From assembly GCA_964561995.1 (NCBI GenBank), contig CAZLQZ010000002.1, positions 90,345 through 154,344 of the forward strand: a stretch of DNA of 64,000 bases. The letters run 5' to 3'. The notes beneath the pieces were generated by a model. It worked only from the letters and a program-made list of their open reading frames with translations. It did not search any database and had not been told where the DNA came from. The DNA is from JABIAG01 sp964561995 (GTDB lineage: Archaea; Nanobdellota; Nanobdellia; Woesearchaeales; JABIAG01). The translations under genes were made by a program, and so were the position numbers. Below are positions 17,910-27,089 of the stretch, piece by piece; the stretch's first letter is position 1, and every line of letters starts with the position of its first letter.

Positions 17910-18515
17910 ATGGTTGATTATAATAAATTGATTAGAAAATTTAGAAAGAGTTTAACTTTTTTAGTTATTATTTTTATTGTGAGTTACATGTTTTATTTAA
18001 AATGGGATTGGATAACTTCTAATGTTCCTTTAATTAATTGGATGCAGTTTACATTTAAAATGAATTTTGTAGAAAAAACTTTATTAGGAATGTTTTTGTC
18101 TTCAATAATTGGTTCATTCTTTTTTGTTTTTTTACCTATTGAATTCCAGTTTGCATATTATGCTACTTCAAAACATAATATCTTCTTAGTGGGATTCATA
18201 TTATTAATTGGAAATGTAATTGGTTTATCGGGAGATTATTTGTTGGGTCATATGTTTGGTGAAAAGCTTGCAAGAAAAGCTTTGAAAAAAAAATATAAAA
18301 CTTTTAATAAATTCACTGAAAAGTTTGCTGGATTTTTTGTTTTTTTTGGAAATCTTTTAATATTTCCAATTGAAGTTTTTTCTGTAATTGTTGGTAGTTC
18401 TAAATATACTTATAAGAAATTTTTATTATATACTTTTTTAGGTAAAGTAATTAAGTTTGGTGTAATGATTTTTTTAATAACCCAATTTGGAATCACTTTA
18501 AATTATCTTATTTAA
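17910..18515 (+). CDS. DedA/VTT-family-like membrane protein
   Basis: A 201-residue polytopic protein with about five hydrophobic segments. The central GNVIGLSGDYLLGHMFGEKLARK resembles the GxxxGdxxxYxxGrxxG element of VTT/SNARE-associated (DedA) proteins. It is followed by FFVFFGNLLIFPIEVFSVIVGSSKYTYKKFLLYTFLGK, the usual second re-entrant region with a conserved glycine pattern. DedA proteins support lipid scrambling and membrane homeostasis. A TTTATATAA box at about 17880-17888 fits a leaderless start at 17910. It is divergent from the parB-like gene and overlaps the convergent gene by 8 bp. Confidence 0.65.
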   Translation: MVDYNKLIRKFRKSLTFLVIIFIVSYMFYLKWDWITSNVPLINWMQFTFKMNFVEKTLLGMFLSSIIGSFFFVFLPIEFQFAYYATSKHNIFLVGFILLIGNVIGLSGDYLLGHMFGEKLARKALKKKYKTFNKFTEKFAGFFVFFGNLLIFPIEVFSVIVGSSKYTYKKFLLYTFLGKVIKFGVMIFLITQFGITLNYLI

Positions 18516-19365
18516 GTAATCCTGATAAAGAAATAATCTCTCTATATAATTCTGAATGAATTAATACATATTGTTCAATAAATACTGCAATAAATAATAT
18601 TACTATTGCCGTAATTAGTAACATTGAAGCATTTTTAAGTAATGCCATTCTTTTTTTTGGTTTATTTTTTTCAGAAATAAATGTTTTTGAAAATACTCCT
18701 CCTGAGATTGCTGAAGTAATGTATGATAATGCTTCCATTAATGTGTGAGGTAAAACAATAACTAATATTATTCCAAATACTAAAAAAGGATTTAGTGAGC
18801 CCGCAATTGCTGAACTTTTTGCCAAATTTCCAAAAATTGTACCCCATACCGAAGCGTTCCAAACTAATAAAAATATTGCTCCATCGCCCACTAATAATGC
18901 AGTTATAAAAGCAAGCATTAAAACAATTAAATTGTGAGTAAATAATTTTGAAAACAATGATGAGTTTAAAACTGATGCTTGACCAACTGAAGAATAAAGA
19001 ACATTAATTTGATTCTCAAAAATTTGATTTGTTGCCAAAGGAGTTAAGATAACGCTAAATAAACTAAATCCAATTAGAACTCCAAGAAAAATAAACAAAT
19101 AAATTAACATTAATTTTCCATTTTTTAAAAATGCTTTTTTATTGATTTTTTTTTGTTTTTTTAGTAATGCATTTTCTTTGTTAATTAGTCCTTTTATGGT
19201 TGGGTATAGTAATAAAGAAATAATTGCAACACTTGGTATTGCTGGATCACTTTTAAATAACCATGCTGCTAGTCCTGTACCAATAACTGTATATGCAATT
19301 CCAAGAATTAAGGCTAAATAAGGCTTTTTTTCAATTAAATCAACTTTGTACAAAGCTTCTAACAT
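18508..19365 (-). CDS. SpoIIM/DUF95-family integral membrane protein
   Basis: A 285-residue membrane protein with about six helices. Features typical of the stage II sporulation protein M family in archaea are the segment LFTHNLIVLMLAFITALLVGDGAIFLLVWNASVWG (N in a membrane helix, then GxG), and the PHTLMEALSYITSAISGG motif near residue 210, matching the family's PHGxxE...a..ia element. The function of archaeal members is unknown; bacterial SpoIIM acts with SpoIID/P in engulfment, which does not apply here. It overlaps the convergent DedA-like gene by 8 bp. Confidence 0.75.
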   Translation of the reverse strand: MLEALYKVDLIEKKPYLALILGIAYTVIGTGLAAWLFKSDPAIPSVAIISLLLYPTIKGLINKENALLKKQKKINKKAFLKNGKLMLIYLFIFLGVLIGFSLFSVILTPLATNQIFENQINVLYSSVGQASVLNSSLFSKLFTHNLIVLMLAFITALLVGDGAIFLLVWNASVWGTIFGNLAKSSAIAGSLNPFLVFGIILVIVLPHTLMEALSYITSAISGGVFSKTFISEKNKPKKRMALLKNASMLLITAIVILFIAVFIEQYVLIHSELYREIISLSGLLK

Positions 19366-19416
19366 ATTATATTATAAACCAATAGGTTTAAATACTTTAC
19401 TTTTTTCCTTTCAACT

Positions 19417-19590
19417 ATGAGTACGAGATTATATAGTAAAAGGGAAAATTTAGGAAAAAAGTCACGAGGGGAAAGAATTAGACCTAAGACTTTTTTAACT
19501 GAAGATAAAGCAAAAGTATATGCCAAAGAAAAAAGCATTGAAAAGTTCACTATAGAACCACAAGGTAAAAAGTTCGTGATAGTTCAATAA
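19417..19590 (+). CDS. Small basic protein upstream of tgt
   Basis: A 57-residue frame from ATG 19417 to TAA 19588-19590. It is very basic at the N-terminus (RLYSKRENLGKKSRGERI) and ends in short beta-like strands (KFTIEPQGKKFVIVQ). A TTTAAATA box lies about 27 bp upstream of the ATG, so it has its own leaderless-style promoter, and the tgt ATG follows 8 bp after its stop. The size and charge suggest an RNA- or ribosome-associated protein; this is only a guess. It is too short for many gene callers, but promoter, start and tight spacing to tgt support it. Confidence 0.7.
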   Translation: MSTRLYSKRENLGKKSRGERIRPKTFLTEDKAKVYAKEKSIEKFTIEPQGKKFVIVQ

Positions 19591-19597
19591 TTCTCAA

Positions 19598-20701
19598 ATG
19601 TTTAATTTAATTTCTAAAGACGGAAATGCAAGGCTTGGTGAATTACAAACAAAGTCCGGTATAGTTTCTACACCATTTTTTATGCCAGTTGCAACAAAAG
19701 CTTCTGTAAAACAAATTACTTCTAAAGATTTAAAAGAAATGGGTAATGAAGTTATAATTTCTAATGCTTTTGTATTATTTTTAAGACCCGGTATTGATAT
19801 AATCAAAAAGATGGGTGGTTTAAAAAAATTCATGGGTTATCATGGTATTAATTTTACTGATTCTGGTGGTTTTCAGATGTATAAGGAAGAATTTTTAGTT
19901 GGATTAACTGATGAAGGTGTAACTTTTAATAGTCCTTTTGATGGTACAAAACATTTAGTAACTCCTGAAAAAGATATGGAAATTCAATTAGATTTAGATT
20001 CTGATGTGGCAATGTGTTTAGATGTTATGCCTAATTTTCATGGAGTAAAAAGGGACGAAATTGAATCAGCTGTAAAAAGAACTACTTTATGGGCTAAAAG
20101 GTGTAAAAATCATCATGACAAATTAAAAAATGGACAATTATTGTTTGGAATTACTCAAGGTGGAGTTCATCCCTACTTAAGAGAAAAAAGTATTAAAGAA
20201 TTGTTAAAGTTAGATTTTGATGGATATTCTTTAGGTGGACTAGGAATGGGAGAACCAAAAGAAGACCAATATAAAATGGTTGAATTGCAACGTTCATTAA
20301 TCCCCGAAAAAAAACCATTATATTTAATGGGTATAGGAAGTCCTGTTGAATTGCTAGAGGGCGTTGAGCGAGGTGCTGACATTTTTGATTCGTGTTTTCC
20401 TACTCAAAATGCAAGACGAGGAACAATCTTTACTTCTAAAGGAAAGTTAAGAATTAAAAGAAAAGAGTATGAAACTGATAAAAGTCCACTGGATTCAGAA
20501 TGTAACTGTTTTGTATGTAAAAATTATACCCGTTCTTATATTAAATATCAATTAGGTCAAAAAGAAGCAGTTGGTTCTCGGTTGGCTTCTTATCATAATT
20601 TATATTATTTGATGAATTTAATGAAACAAGTTAGAAAAGCAATTAAGAATGGTGAGTTTCAAGAATTCAAGAACAAAATTATTGAAGCTTATGAAGAATA
20701 G
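19598..20701 (+). CDS. tgt: tRNA-guanine transglycosylase, bacterial (queuosine) type
   Basis: Exchanges a guanine in tRNA for a 7-deazaguanine. It is 367 residues, the bacterial length, without the C-terminal PUA-containing domains of archaeal archaeosine TGT. The catalytic elements are TDSGGFQ (87-93, Asp88), the base pocket FGITQGGV and GGLGMGEP (213-220), and the nucleophile Asp264 in DIFDSCFPTQNARRG. The zinc site is C302, C304, C307 and H333. The NARRG element and the zinc knot follow the bacterial enzyme that inserts preQ1 at position 34, and Met217 occupies the pocket position that is Val in bacterial and Gly in eukaryotic enzymes. queA and queH in the same window support a queuosine role. 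Confidence 0.92.
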   Translation: MFNLISKDGNARLGELQTKSGIVSTPFFMPVATKASVKQITSKDLKEMGNEVIISNAFVLFLRPGIDIIKKMGGLKKFMGYHGINFTDSGGFQMYKEEFLVGLTDEGVTFNSPFDGTKHLVTPEKDMEIQLDLDSDVAMCLDVMPNFHGVKRDEIESAVKRTTLWAKRCKNHHDKLKNGQLLFGITQGGVHPYLREKSIKELLKLDFDGYSLGGLGMGEPKEDQYKMVELQRSLIPEKKPLYLMGIGSPVELLEGVERGADIFDSCFPTQNARRGTIFTSKGKLRIKRKEYETDKSPLDSECNCFVCKNYTRSYIKYQLGQKEAVGSRLASYHNLYYLMNLMKQVRKAIKNGEFQEFKNKIIEAYEE

Positions 20702-20910
20702 TTCTTTGATATGTTAAAATGGTTTTAAATGTGATGTTATTTCTCAAATAGTTTTTAAAAATAAAAAGTTTATATGGTATTTTTATATTGCTGTTGTTAT
20801 AAAAAATATTATTTTTTTATTATTTAGTGAATTTTATGTACAAGGAAATAGAAAACCTTTTATATTATTTTTTTCTTAATTCTTTTTATTACTATACTGA
20901 GGTGTCTACT

Positions 20911-22932
20911 ATGAAAAAAATATTTTATGTTTCTTTATTGTTAATTGTTTTAATGGTTGGTAGTGTTTGGGCAGCTTGTCCTGCTAGTATGGTTTCTTAT
21001 TGGAACTTTGATACTAGTTATGATGATGATTTTAGTGGAAGTAGTATTGATTCTACTATGTGGTCTCAGACAAAATGTTCTGGTTGTTCAATTGAATTAT
21101 CTTCTAATATGATACAAATGTTTGTTGATGCAACTGGATCTACTGTTTATAGTGGTTTAAATTCAATTACAGATCTTTCTGGAGATTTTGAAATACAAAT
21201 CGATTTTAATTTGGATACTTTTCCAACACCTTCTGCTGGAGAAAATCAAATTCAATTAATTGTATCGAGTACTGAGAGTCAGAATTATTTTACTGCTTAT
21301 TATGGAAGAAGTTCAACTTCGAATTTTTATTTATCTCATTATAAGGAAGGTGGAGTTTTTAGTGCTGGAACTAAGAAATATGAAACTTCAAGTTCGGGTA
21401 AGTTTAAAATAAGACGTGTAGGTTCAACATTTTCTTCATATTTTTGGAATAATAGTCAATGGACTTTGTTAAGAGAAGAAACTTCTGCTTGGACTTCAGA
21501 TGTTTTTGATATAAATTTAAGAGGGTGGTCTGCTTCCGGAGCCAATGATGACCTTACAATTAATTTTGATAATTTTATTATTAATTCTGGTGAGCCTTCT
21601 GATGATTCTGTGGGAAGTAATGATGGTGTTATTGATGGCGCAATTTCTACAACTGGTAGATTAGGAAGTGCTTTAGATTTTGATGGTGTTGATGATTATG
21701 TTGATGTTGGAAATTTTGATCCAACAGGATCAAGTGGAAAATACCTGAGTGCTTTTGCCTATACCAAATCAACATCAGGTGTAGTAAATAGAAATATTTT
21801 TGCTAAATGGGATTTTGGTTTAGCTAAAAGGTCGTGGCAAGCTTTTATAGATTCGAACGATAAGTTAACAGTAATATTATCTCCTGATGGACTGGGTAAT
21901 TATAAGTCTTATTCTACTACTGCTACTGTCGCTGATAATTTGTGGCATCATGTTGGTTTTACGTGGGATGATGGAACATTGAAAGTATACCTTGATGGTC
22001 AGGAAGCAGCTGTTACAAAAAATAATGATAATTCTTTTAATGCAGTCTTTCTTCCAAGTATAGATGTAATAATAGGTGGGAACCTTTGGAGTGGAGAATA
22101 TAGATATTCATTTGATGGACAAATAGACGAAGTAGCAATCTACAACACTGCATTAACTGCTCAACAAATAGCAGATTTATACGCTGGAAGTTCTAACAAT
22201 CTTGGTTATTGTTCTGGGGCTGTTCAAGTAACTGAACCTGTTTGGAGTGGAAGTTTAGATTTAACAACTGCTGATGGAACTGCAATTGATGACACTACTA
22301 ATGAAACAACTTTACAAGTTCGTGATGGTGTTAATCCATTAGTTGAATTTACTAGAAGTGGTAGCCTTAACATGTCCGCTTTTACAATTGATTCTGACGC
22401 TTCAAGAACTGTTGTTGATTTTACTGATGTAACTGGAACAACTGGAACTCATAGTTTATTTATTCCTGATAATGGTGGCGGAGTATTTATTTGTCCTGAC
22501 GCAACTAGTTTAGGTGACGTTGCTGTAGGTTGTAGTAACTCCGTAACAATTGCTTCTTGTCCTGGAACTAGTGGTGTATATTCTTGTACTGATGAAGGCA
22601 GTTATTTCAAAGTAACTGGTTTAACTGGCACAGGAGTAGGAACTACTTGTGACGATTGTGCTGATTGTGACACTGGATTATATTGTGACTTAAGAGATGG
22701 CACTCCAACTTGTAAAAATGATACTTTGGTTGCCGCAGTTGCTTGTGTAGATTGTGTTGACAATGATGCTGATACTTTAATAGATTTGGATGATCCAGGT
22801 TGTGCTGGAAGTTCATCTGGAACAAGTGAAGTTGACGGTGGCGGAGCAACAATTCCTGAATTTAACTTTGTAGGATATTTGTTAATTTTGGTAATTGCTG
22901 GAATTGGTTTGTATTTTATAAGTAAGAAATAG
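20911..22932 (+). CDS. Secreted LamG-domain surface protein with PEF-like C-terminal anchor
   Basis: A 673-residue surface protein. The start at 20911 is chosen because GAGGTG lies 6 bp before it and a signal peptide (KKIFYVSLLLIVLMVGSVWA) follows at once; a longer in-frame start at 20827 would bury that signal. Next come a beta-sandwich domain with DDDFSGSSIDSTMW, then a LamG/concanavalin-like domain starting at GSALDFDGVDDYVDVG and containing LWHHVGFTWDDGTLKVYLDG and IDEVAIYNTALTAQQIADLY. A cysteine-rich stalk (CVDCVDNDADTLIDLDDPGC) and IPEFNFVGYLLILVIAG plus a lysine tail end the protein, resembling archaeal PEF-type sorting signals. Likely carbohydrate-binding or adhesive. Confidence 0.85.
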   Translation: MKKIFYVSLLLIVLMVGSVWAACPASMVSYWNFDTSYDDDFSGSSIDSTMWSQTKCSGCSIELSSNMIQMFVDATGSTVYSGLNSITDLSGDFEIQIDFNLDTFPTPSAGENQIQLIVSSTESQNYFTAYYGRSSTSNFYLSHYKEGGVFSAGTKKYETSSSGKFKIRRVGSTFSSYFWNNSQWTLLREETSAWTSDVFDINLRGWSASGANDDLTINFDNFIINSGEPSDDSVGSNDGVIDGAISTTGRLGSALDFDGVDDYVDVGNFDPTGSSGKYLSAFAYTKSTSGVVNRNIFAKWDFGLAKRSWQAFIDSNDKLTVILSPDGLGNYKSYSTTATVADNLWHHVGFTWDDGTLKVYLDGQEAAVTKNNDNSFNAVFLPSIDVIIGGNLWSGEYRYSFDGQIDEVAIYNTALTAQQIADLYAGSSNNLGYCSGAVQVTEPVWSGSLDLTTADGTAIDDTTNETTLQVRDGVNPLVEFTRSGSLNMSAFTIDSDASRTVVDFTDVTGTTGTHSLFIPDNGGGVFICPDATSLGDVAVGCSNSVTIASCPGTSGVYSCTDEGSYFKVTGLTGTGVGTTCDDCADCDTGLYCDLRDGTPTCKNDTLVAAVACVDCVDNDADTLIDLDDPGCAGSSSGTSEVDGGGATIPEFNFVGYLLILVIAGIGLYFISKK

Positions 22933-23062
22933 GTAATTTTTTTTATTTACATTTTTGTATCTGTAAAAACTATTTTATTAGTAACAAATTTATTCGATTA
23001 TATTGATATTAAAATTTAAAATAAAAGATAAATTTATATACTTTTAAATTTAAAAAAACGAT

Positions 23063-24436
23063 ATGAAATTAAAATTCTATGGCGCAGCAGGTTTTGTAAC
23101 TGGAAGTTGTTATGTTTTATCTTTTAACGGAAAGAAAGTTATGATTGATTGTGGGATGTATCAAGGTCCTAAAGAAGTTACTAAATTAAATTATGAACCT
23201 TTTCAATTTAATCCAAAAGAAATTGATGTTTTAATTTTAACTCATGCTCATATAGACCATTCTGGTTTGATTCCTAAATTATGTAAAGAAGGATTTAATG
23301 GTAAAATATATTGTACTTCTGCGACAAAAGATTTGTGTAGAATAATGCTTAGTGATTCTGCCCATATACAAGAAATGGAAGCTTATCATGATAATAAAAG
23401 ATTATCAAGAGATCATAAGCCATTAAGAACTCCACTTTATTTGAAAAAAGATGTTTTAAAATGTATGACTCAATTTAGGGGTTTTCCATATAATGAATTG
23501 TTAAGAGTTTTTGATGGATTAGAAGTAGTTTATAGAGATGCGGGTCATATAATTGGTAGTTCAATGGTTGAAGTTTTTGTTAAGGAAAAAGGGGTTACAA
23601 AAAAAATTGTTTTTTCTGGTGATTTGGGACAAGTCGATGCAGTAATTATTGATGACCCTACTTATATTAAAAGTGCAGATTATGTTTTAGTTGAATCTAC
23701 TTATGGTGGCAGAATACATGAAGGAAGATCACAAAGGCAAGGTATGTTAAAAAGTTTAATTCAAGAAGTAAATAAAACTGGGGGAAAATTGATAATTCCT
23801 TCTTTTGCAATTGAACGTACTCAAGAAATAATTTATGAATTAAATGAGTTGGCTGAAAGTGGACAAATTCCTAATGTTCCAATTTTTGTTGACAGTCCTC
23901 TAGCTATTAAAGCTACAAGAGTTTTTAGAAATCATACTGAAAATTATGATCAAGAAGCAGTAGATTTATTGGCAAAAGGTGATGATCCTTTTGAATTTAA
24001 AATGTTAAAATATACTGAAAAAGCAGAAGAAAGTAAAAAATTAAATCTTCTTAAAGGTGCTGCAGTAATTATTTCTGCATCAGGAATGTGTACTGGTGGA
24101 AGAATAAAACATCATTTAAAAAATCATATGTCAAAACCGAATAGTATTATTTTCTTTGTAGGTTATCAAGCAAGAGGTACTTTAGGAAGGAGAATTAGGC
24201 AAGGGGCAAAACAAGTTAAAATTTATGGTGAATCTATTAAAGTAAAAGCTAAAATTGTTAGTTGTGGTGGTTTTTCTGCTCATGCTGATCAACCCCAATT
24301 ATTAAAATGGTTAAATTCTTTTGAAACAAAACCTAAGGTTTTTATGGTTCATGGAGAACCAGAAGAAGCAAAAGCATTGAAAAAAGCTTATGGTTCTGGA
24401 CATATTGCAAAATTGTATGAAGAAGTAGAATTATAA
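23063..24436 (+). CDS. Beta-CASP metallo-beta-lactamase ribonuclease
   Basis: A 457-residue RNA-processing nuclease of the metallo-beta-lactamase/beta-CASP superfamily. Motif 2 HAHIDHSG is near residue 60, the third histidine region DAGHIIGSSMVE near 155, and the FSGDLGQ aspartate near 180. The beta-CASP cap follows, with STYGGR, SFAIERTQEI and FVDSPLAIKATRVF, then SASGMCTGGRIKHHL, FFVGYQARGTLGRRI, CGGFSAHADQ and the final MVHGEPEEAKAL. It lacks the N-terminal KH domains of archaeal aCPSF1/FttA, so it belongs with the shorter aCPSF2-like or bacterial YSH1-like enzymes. It has its own AT-rich promoter. Confidence 0.92.
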   Translation: MKLKFYGAAGFVTGSCYVLSFNGKKVMIDCGMYQGPKEVTKLNYEPFQFNPKEIDVLILTHAHIDHSGLIPKLCKEGFNGKIYCTSATKDLCRIMLSDSAHIQEMEAYHDNKRLSRDHKPLRTPLYLKKDVLKCMTQFRGFPYNELLRVFDGLEVVYRDAGHIIGSSMVEVFVKEKGVTKKIVFSGDLGQVDAVIIDDPTYIKSADYVLVESTYGGRIHEGRSQRQGMLKSLIQEVNKTGGKLIIPSFAIERTQEIIYELNELAESGQIPNVPIFVDSPLAIKATRVFRNHTENYDQEAVDLLAKGDDPFEFKMLKYTEKAEESKKLNLLKGAAVIISASGMCTGGRIKHHLKNHMSKPNSIIFFVGYQARGTLGRRIRQGAKQVKIYGESIKVKAKIVSCGGFSAHADQPQLLKWLNSFETKPKVFMVHGEPEEAKALKKAYGSGHIAKLYEEVEL

Positions 24437-24504
24437 ATTAAATTCTAAAATAATATAATCAAAAATGTGCTTAGAAAATACTTTTTAGTATAATTAAAGT
24501 TGGT

Positions 24505-25221
24505 TTATTTTTTACTTATTATTCCAATAAGATATACTAGATAGATTAAAGAATTTCTAAAAGGAAATGATAATCCAACTAAATCTAATATTAATCCAAA
24601 TACTAATACTGGAGTTAAAGCATAAGCTGCAAATATCCATGTTTGTTCAAATTTCAGTTTAGTTTTGAATATTCTTGCAATAAGTAATCCAATTAAACTA
24701 AAGATTAACGTATAGATTCCTAACCAAATATATAAAAATATAATTACCAATATGCTTACTAATATGATTGCCCAGAAAATTATTTTATTTATTAATTTTT
24801 GATTAAATGTGAAACTTTCTATGTTTGAAATATCAATTTCTTTTATTTCATAATTATTATTTTTCATAATTATTTTATTGTTCATAATTATGACTCCACG
24901 TTTAAATTCATCTAAATTAGTATATTGTCCTGTTGAATCAATGACATATAGTGAACTGTCTTCATCTGAAAGAACGTATGGTTGTTCAACGTCTGTTTCA
25001 ATAATTCCATTGTTAATTGTCACTTCTGGTACGTTTAAGTCGTATAATCCAATCATGCCATAAACTAATTGACCTACTGAAATTAATGAAAATATTAAGA
25101 TCATAATTGCTAAATATTTAATGCTTGATTTAACTGTAGTTTTTTTTGCATTTTTATAAAATTCAAAACTACTTATAGATTTACCAAATTTTTGAAAAAA
25201 TGTATTTTTAGTGTTTTTCAT
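24505..25221 (-). CDS. DUF1189-like integral membrane protein
   Basis: A 238-residue protein. Residues 10-30 are a polar lead with SFEFYKNAKKTTVKSSIKYL, then a first helix LAIMILIFSLISVGQLVYGM. An external beta-rich loop of about 95 residues follows (VTINNGIIETDVEQP, YVIDSTGQY), then four further helices in the C-terminal half (IIFWAIILVSILVIIFLYIW, LIFSLIGLLIARIF, FAAYALTPVLVFGLILDLVG, LIYLVYLIGIISK). This architecture fits DUF1189 proteins, whose function is unknown. It lies downstream of the site-2 protease gene on the same strand, 17 bp apart, and could be a neighbour or substrate; that is speculation. Confidence 0.6.
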   Translation of the reverse strand: MKNTKNTFFQKFGKSISSFEFYKNAKKTTVKSSIKYLAIMILIFSLISVGQLVYGMIGLYDLNVPEVTINNGIIETDVEQPYVLSDEDSSLYVIDSTGQYTNLDEFKRGVIIMNNKIIMKNNNYEIKEIDISNIESFTFNQKLINKIIFWAIILVSILVIIFLYIWLGIYTLIFSLIGLLIARIFKTKLKFEQTWIFAAYALTPVLVFGLILDLVGLSFPFRNSLIYLVYLIGIISKK

Positions 25222-25238
25222 TTTAAAATCCTCTTTTT

Positions 25239-26426
25239 TTATATGAAATTTCTTAACCAGGGGAATAATAAACTAAATAATAATAGTGCTAAAACAAACA
25301 ATGAAATTTTAATCCATACTCCATTTGATTTTTTCTTATCTTTTATTAATTTATCAGTGAAAGTTTTAACCATTCTTCCGCCATCTACTGGACCAATAGG
25401 TAATAAATTTGCTAAACCAATAAAAAAGCTAAGTAAGCCTAACCATTTGAATAATCCTTTAATCCATGAATAAACTCCAAACCAAAATTTGTTAATGTTA
25501 TTTTTAACTTTATATTCATTGACTATATTTTGAATTCCTACAAAAGATCTTTTTCCATCTGGAGATTCAACAGTTGTTATTGTATATGAATTTGTTTCAT
25601 TACCTAATTTAATTTCATCGCCTATTTTAGTTGCAGCCATAACATCTAAGAATGGACTGTAAGAATTAATTTCTTCTTCGTTTAATCTGTTTATAATAAT
25701 ATTTTCTGGTAAAGCACTAGAAGGATATGATTCATTAATTATATCAAAACTAAAACCTATTGGTTCTGTCATTACTTTATCGATTGGTGTAAATATAAAC
25801 ATAAACATAAGTAAAATGATTAATGCAGAAAGAATGTTTGAAAATGGGCCTGCTGCATAAATTGAATACTGAACATGATCTGGAGCTTTTTCTAATTGTT
25901 TTTCATCAGGTTCAACAAAAGCTAAAGGTATTAATGGAACAATTAATGCAAAAAATCCAAGTCCTGAACTTTTCACTTTTAATCCATGAGCTTTTGCAAC
26001 TATTCCATGTGAAAATTCATGAATTAGTATAAGAAAGAATAATGCAAGTATCCAATACCAAAATGGTAAGAATCCTATTCCTGGAATTGTTGTTTGTGGT
26101 AAAACTAAAGCAACTCCTGCTGATGCTTGGGGTTGTGATATGGCTATAATTACTGATTGAATAATACTAACAACAATTAGTATCATTCCTACAAATCCAA
26201 TACCTATTCCACAATATCCAATTAAAATAATCCATTCTTTGAATCTTTTTGAGAATTTATTGATAAATTTTAAACCAAAATTAGTTCTAAACAATCCTGC
26301 ATATATTAGTGGAAATATTATCTTTTGTAATTCTAAGTTTTTTTTATTTTTAACTACTAATGTAATTAATACTAATACAAAAACAATTAATGAAATCCAT
26401 TGAAAGTCTAAAAAATTATTTATCAT
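25239..26426 (-). CDS. Site-2 protease (M50 intramembrane metalloprotease)
   Basis: A 395-residue polytopic protease. The zinc motif HEFSH is at about 136-140 within the helix ILALFFLILIHEFSHGIVAK, and the second metal-binding element is NLLPIGPVDGGRM near the C-terminus (the NxxPxxxxDGG signature). A PDZ-like domain lies between them, including PENIIINRLNEEEINSY and DGKRSFVGIQN. It cleaves substrates inside the membrane, often for signalling or quality control. The ATG at 26426 is preferred over an in-frame GTG one codon earlier. It sits upstream of the DUF1189-like membrane gene. Confidence 0.9.
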   Translation of the reverse strand: MINNFLDFQWISLIVFVLVLITLVVKNKKNLELQKIIFPLIYAGLFRTNFGLKFINKFSKRFKEWIILIGYCGIGIGFVGMILIVVSIIQSVIIAISQPQASAGVALVLPQTTIPGIGFLPFWYWILALFFLILIHEFSHGIVAKAHGLKVKSSGLGFFALIVPLIPLAFVEPDEKQLEKAPDHVQYSIYAAGPFSNILSALIILLMFMFIFTPIDKVMTEPIGFSFDIINESYPSSALPENIIINRLNEEEINSYSPFLDVMAATKIGDEIKLGNETNSYTITTVESPDGKRSFVGIQNIVNEYKVKNNINKFWFGVYSWIKGLFKWLGLLSFFIGLANLLPIGPVDGGRMVKTFTDKLIKDKKKSNGVWIKISLFVLALLLFSLLFPWLRNFI

Positions 26427-26513
26427 CACTTTTTTTTAATTTTTATAAGTATAAAAATGTTACGTTTCTAAATTTTAATATAATTATAAAAAAATCAAAT
26501 AGAAATGTTATAT

Positions 26514-26675
26514 TTATTTCTTTCTAGGAGTTCTAAGCTTCTTAGCATTGCATTTTCTACATTTAACTTCTTTAGAAATTACTTTCATAGCATCTGCTCT
26601 AATAACGCTTTTACATTTTTTGCATACATATTTTCTTGAGTAATTTCTTACTAATGCTTCTTCAAATCTTGCCAT
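26514..26675 (-). CDS. Ribosomal protein eL40
   Basis: A 53-residue zinc-ribbon protein of the large ribosomal subunit. It begins MARFEEALVRNY and has two zinc-binding pairs, C18-C21 (CKKC) and C39-C42 (CRKC), ending in a basic KKLRTPRKK tail. The pattern matches archaeal L40e. The ATG overlaps the stop codon of aIF5A by one base (TAATG), so the two are translated together, an arrangement that couples ribosome and elongation-factor supply. Confidence 0.92.
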   Translation of the reverse strand: MARFEEALVRNYSRKYVCKKCKSVIRADAMKVISKEVKCRKCNAKKLRTPRKK

Positions 26676-27079
26676 TATTCTGCACTTCCTTTAACTTGTT
26701 TCATAACTTTTGAGTCTAAAATTGTCCAATATAATACAATTGTACCATCTGTAACTTGTCCTTTAAATTCTTCGGGAATGTCTAAATCAAATGTTTCATA
26801 TGTTTCCATATCCATTACATTTGCTTTATCATCTGTAACTGATAATACTTGTGAGTTCTTTTTTTCAACAATAGGAACGTCAACATGATCATGTCCTGGA
26901 GCTACAACGATTCTTTTCTTTTCGTCTATTAAACCAACACCAGTTAATCTTACTTTTGCATGTCCGTGTTTTCCTGGACGTGAAACTTCCATTCCAGTAA
27001 CTCTACACGCTGCTCCGTCAATAACTACATAATTACCTTTTTGTAATGTTCCAACCGCTACTGGTTTTGTTTCTCCCAT
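26675..27079 (-). CDS. Translation factor aIF5A
   Basis: Archaeal homologue of eIF5A/EF-P, which relieves stalled ribosomes; 134 residues. The loop SRPGKHGHAK carries the modified lysine (Lys37, hypusine or deoxyhypusine), and the N-terminal KOW-like barrel and C-terminal OB fold are both present (FDLDIPEEFKGQVTDG near the end). TTTATAAAT at 27102-27110 is centred about 27 bp upstream of the ATG, giving a leaderless mRNA. A GGTTTC/GAAACC inverted repeat sits directly upstream of that TATA box, in a region related to the smc repeat family. Cotranscribed with eL40. Confidence 0.96.
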   Translation of the reverse strand: MGETKPVAVGTLQKGNYVVIDGAACRVTGMEVSRPGKHGHAKVRLTGVGLIDEKKRIVVAPGHDHVDVPIVEKKNSQVLSVTDDKANVMDMETYETFDLDIPEEFKGQVTDGTIVLYWTILDSKVMKQVKGSAE

Positions 27080-27089
27080 AATGTTTAAA

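Noticed and set aside
19359..19550. 63-residue minus-strand open frame
   Set aside because: Antisense to the small basic gene at 19417-19590, which has a better promoter and start and couples to tgt.
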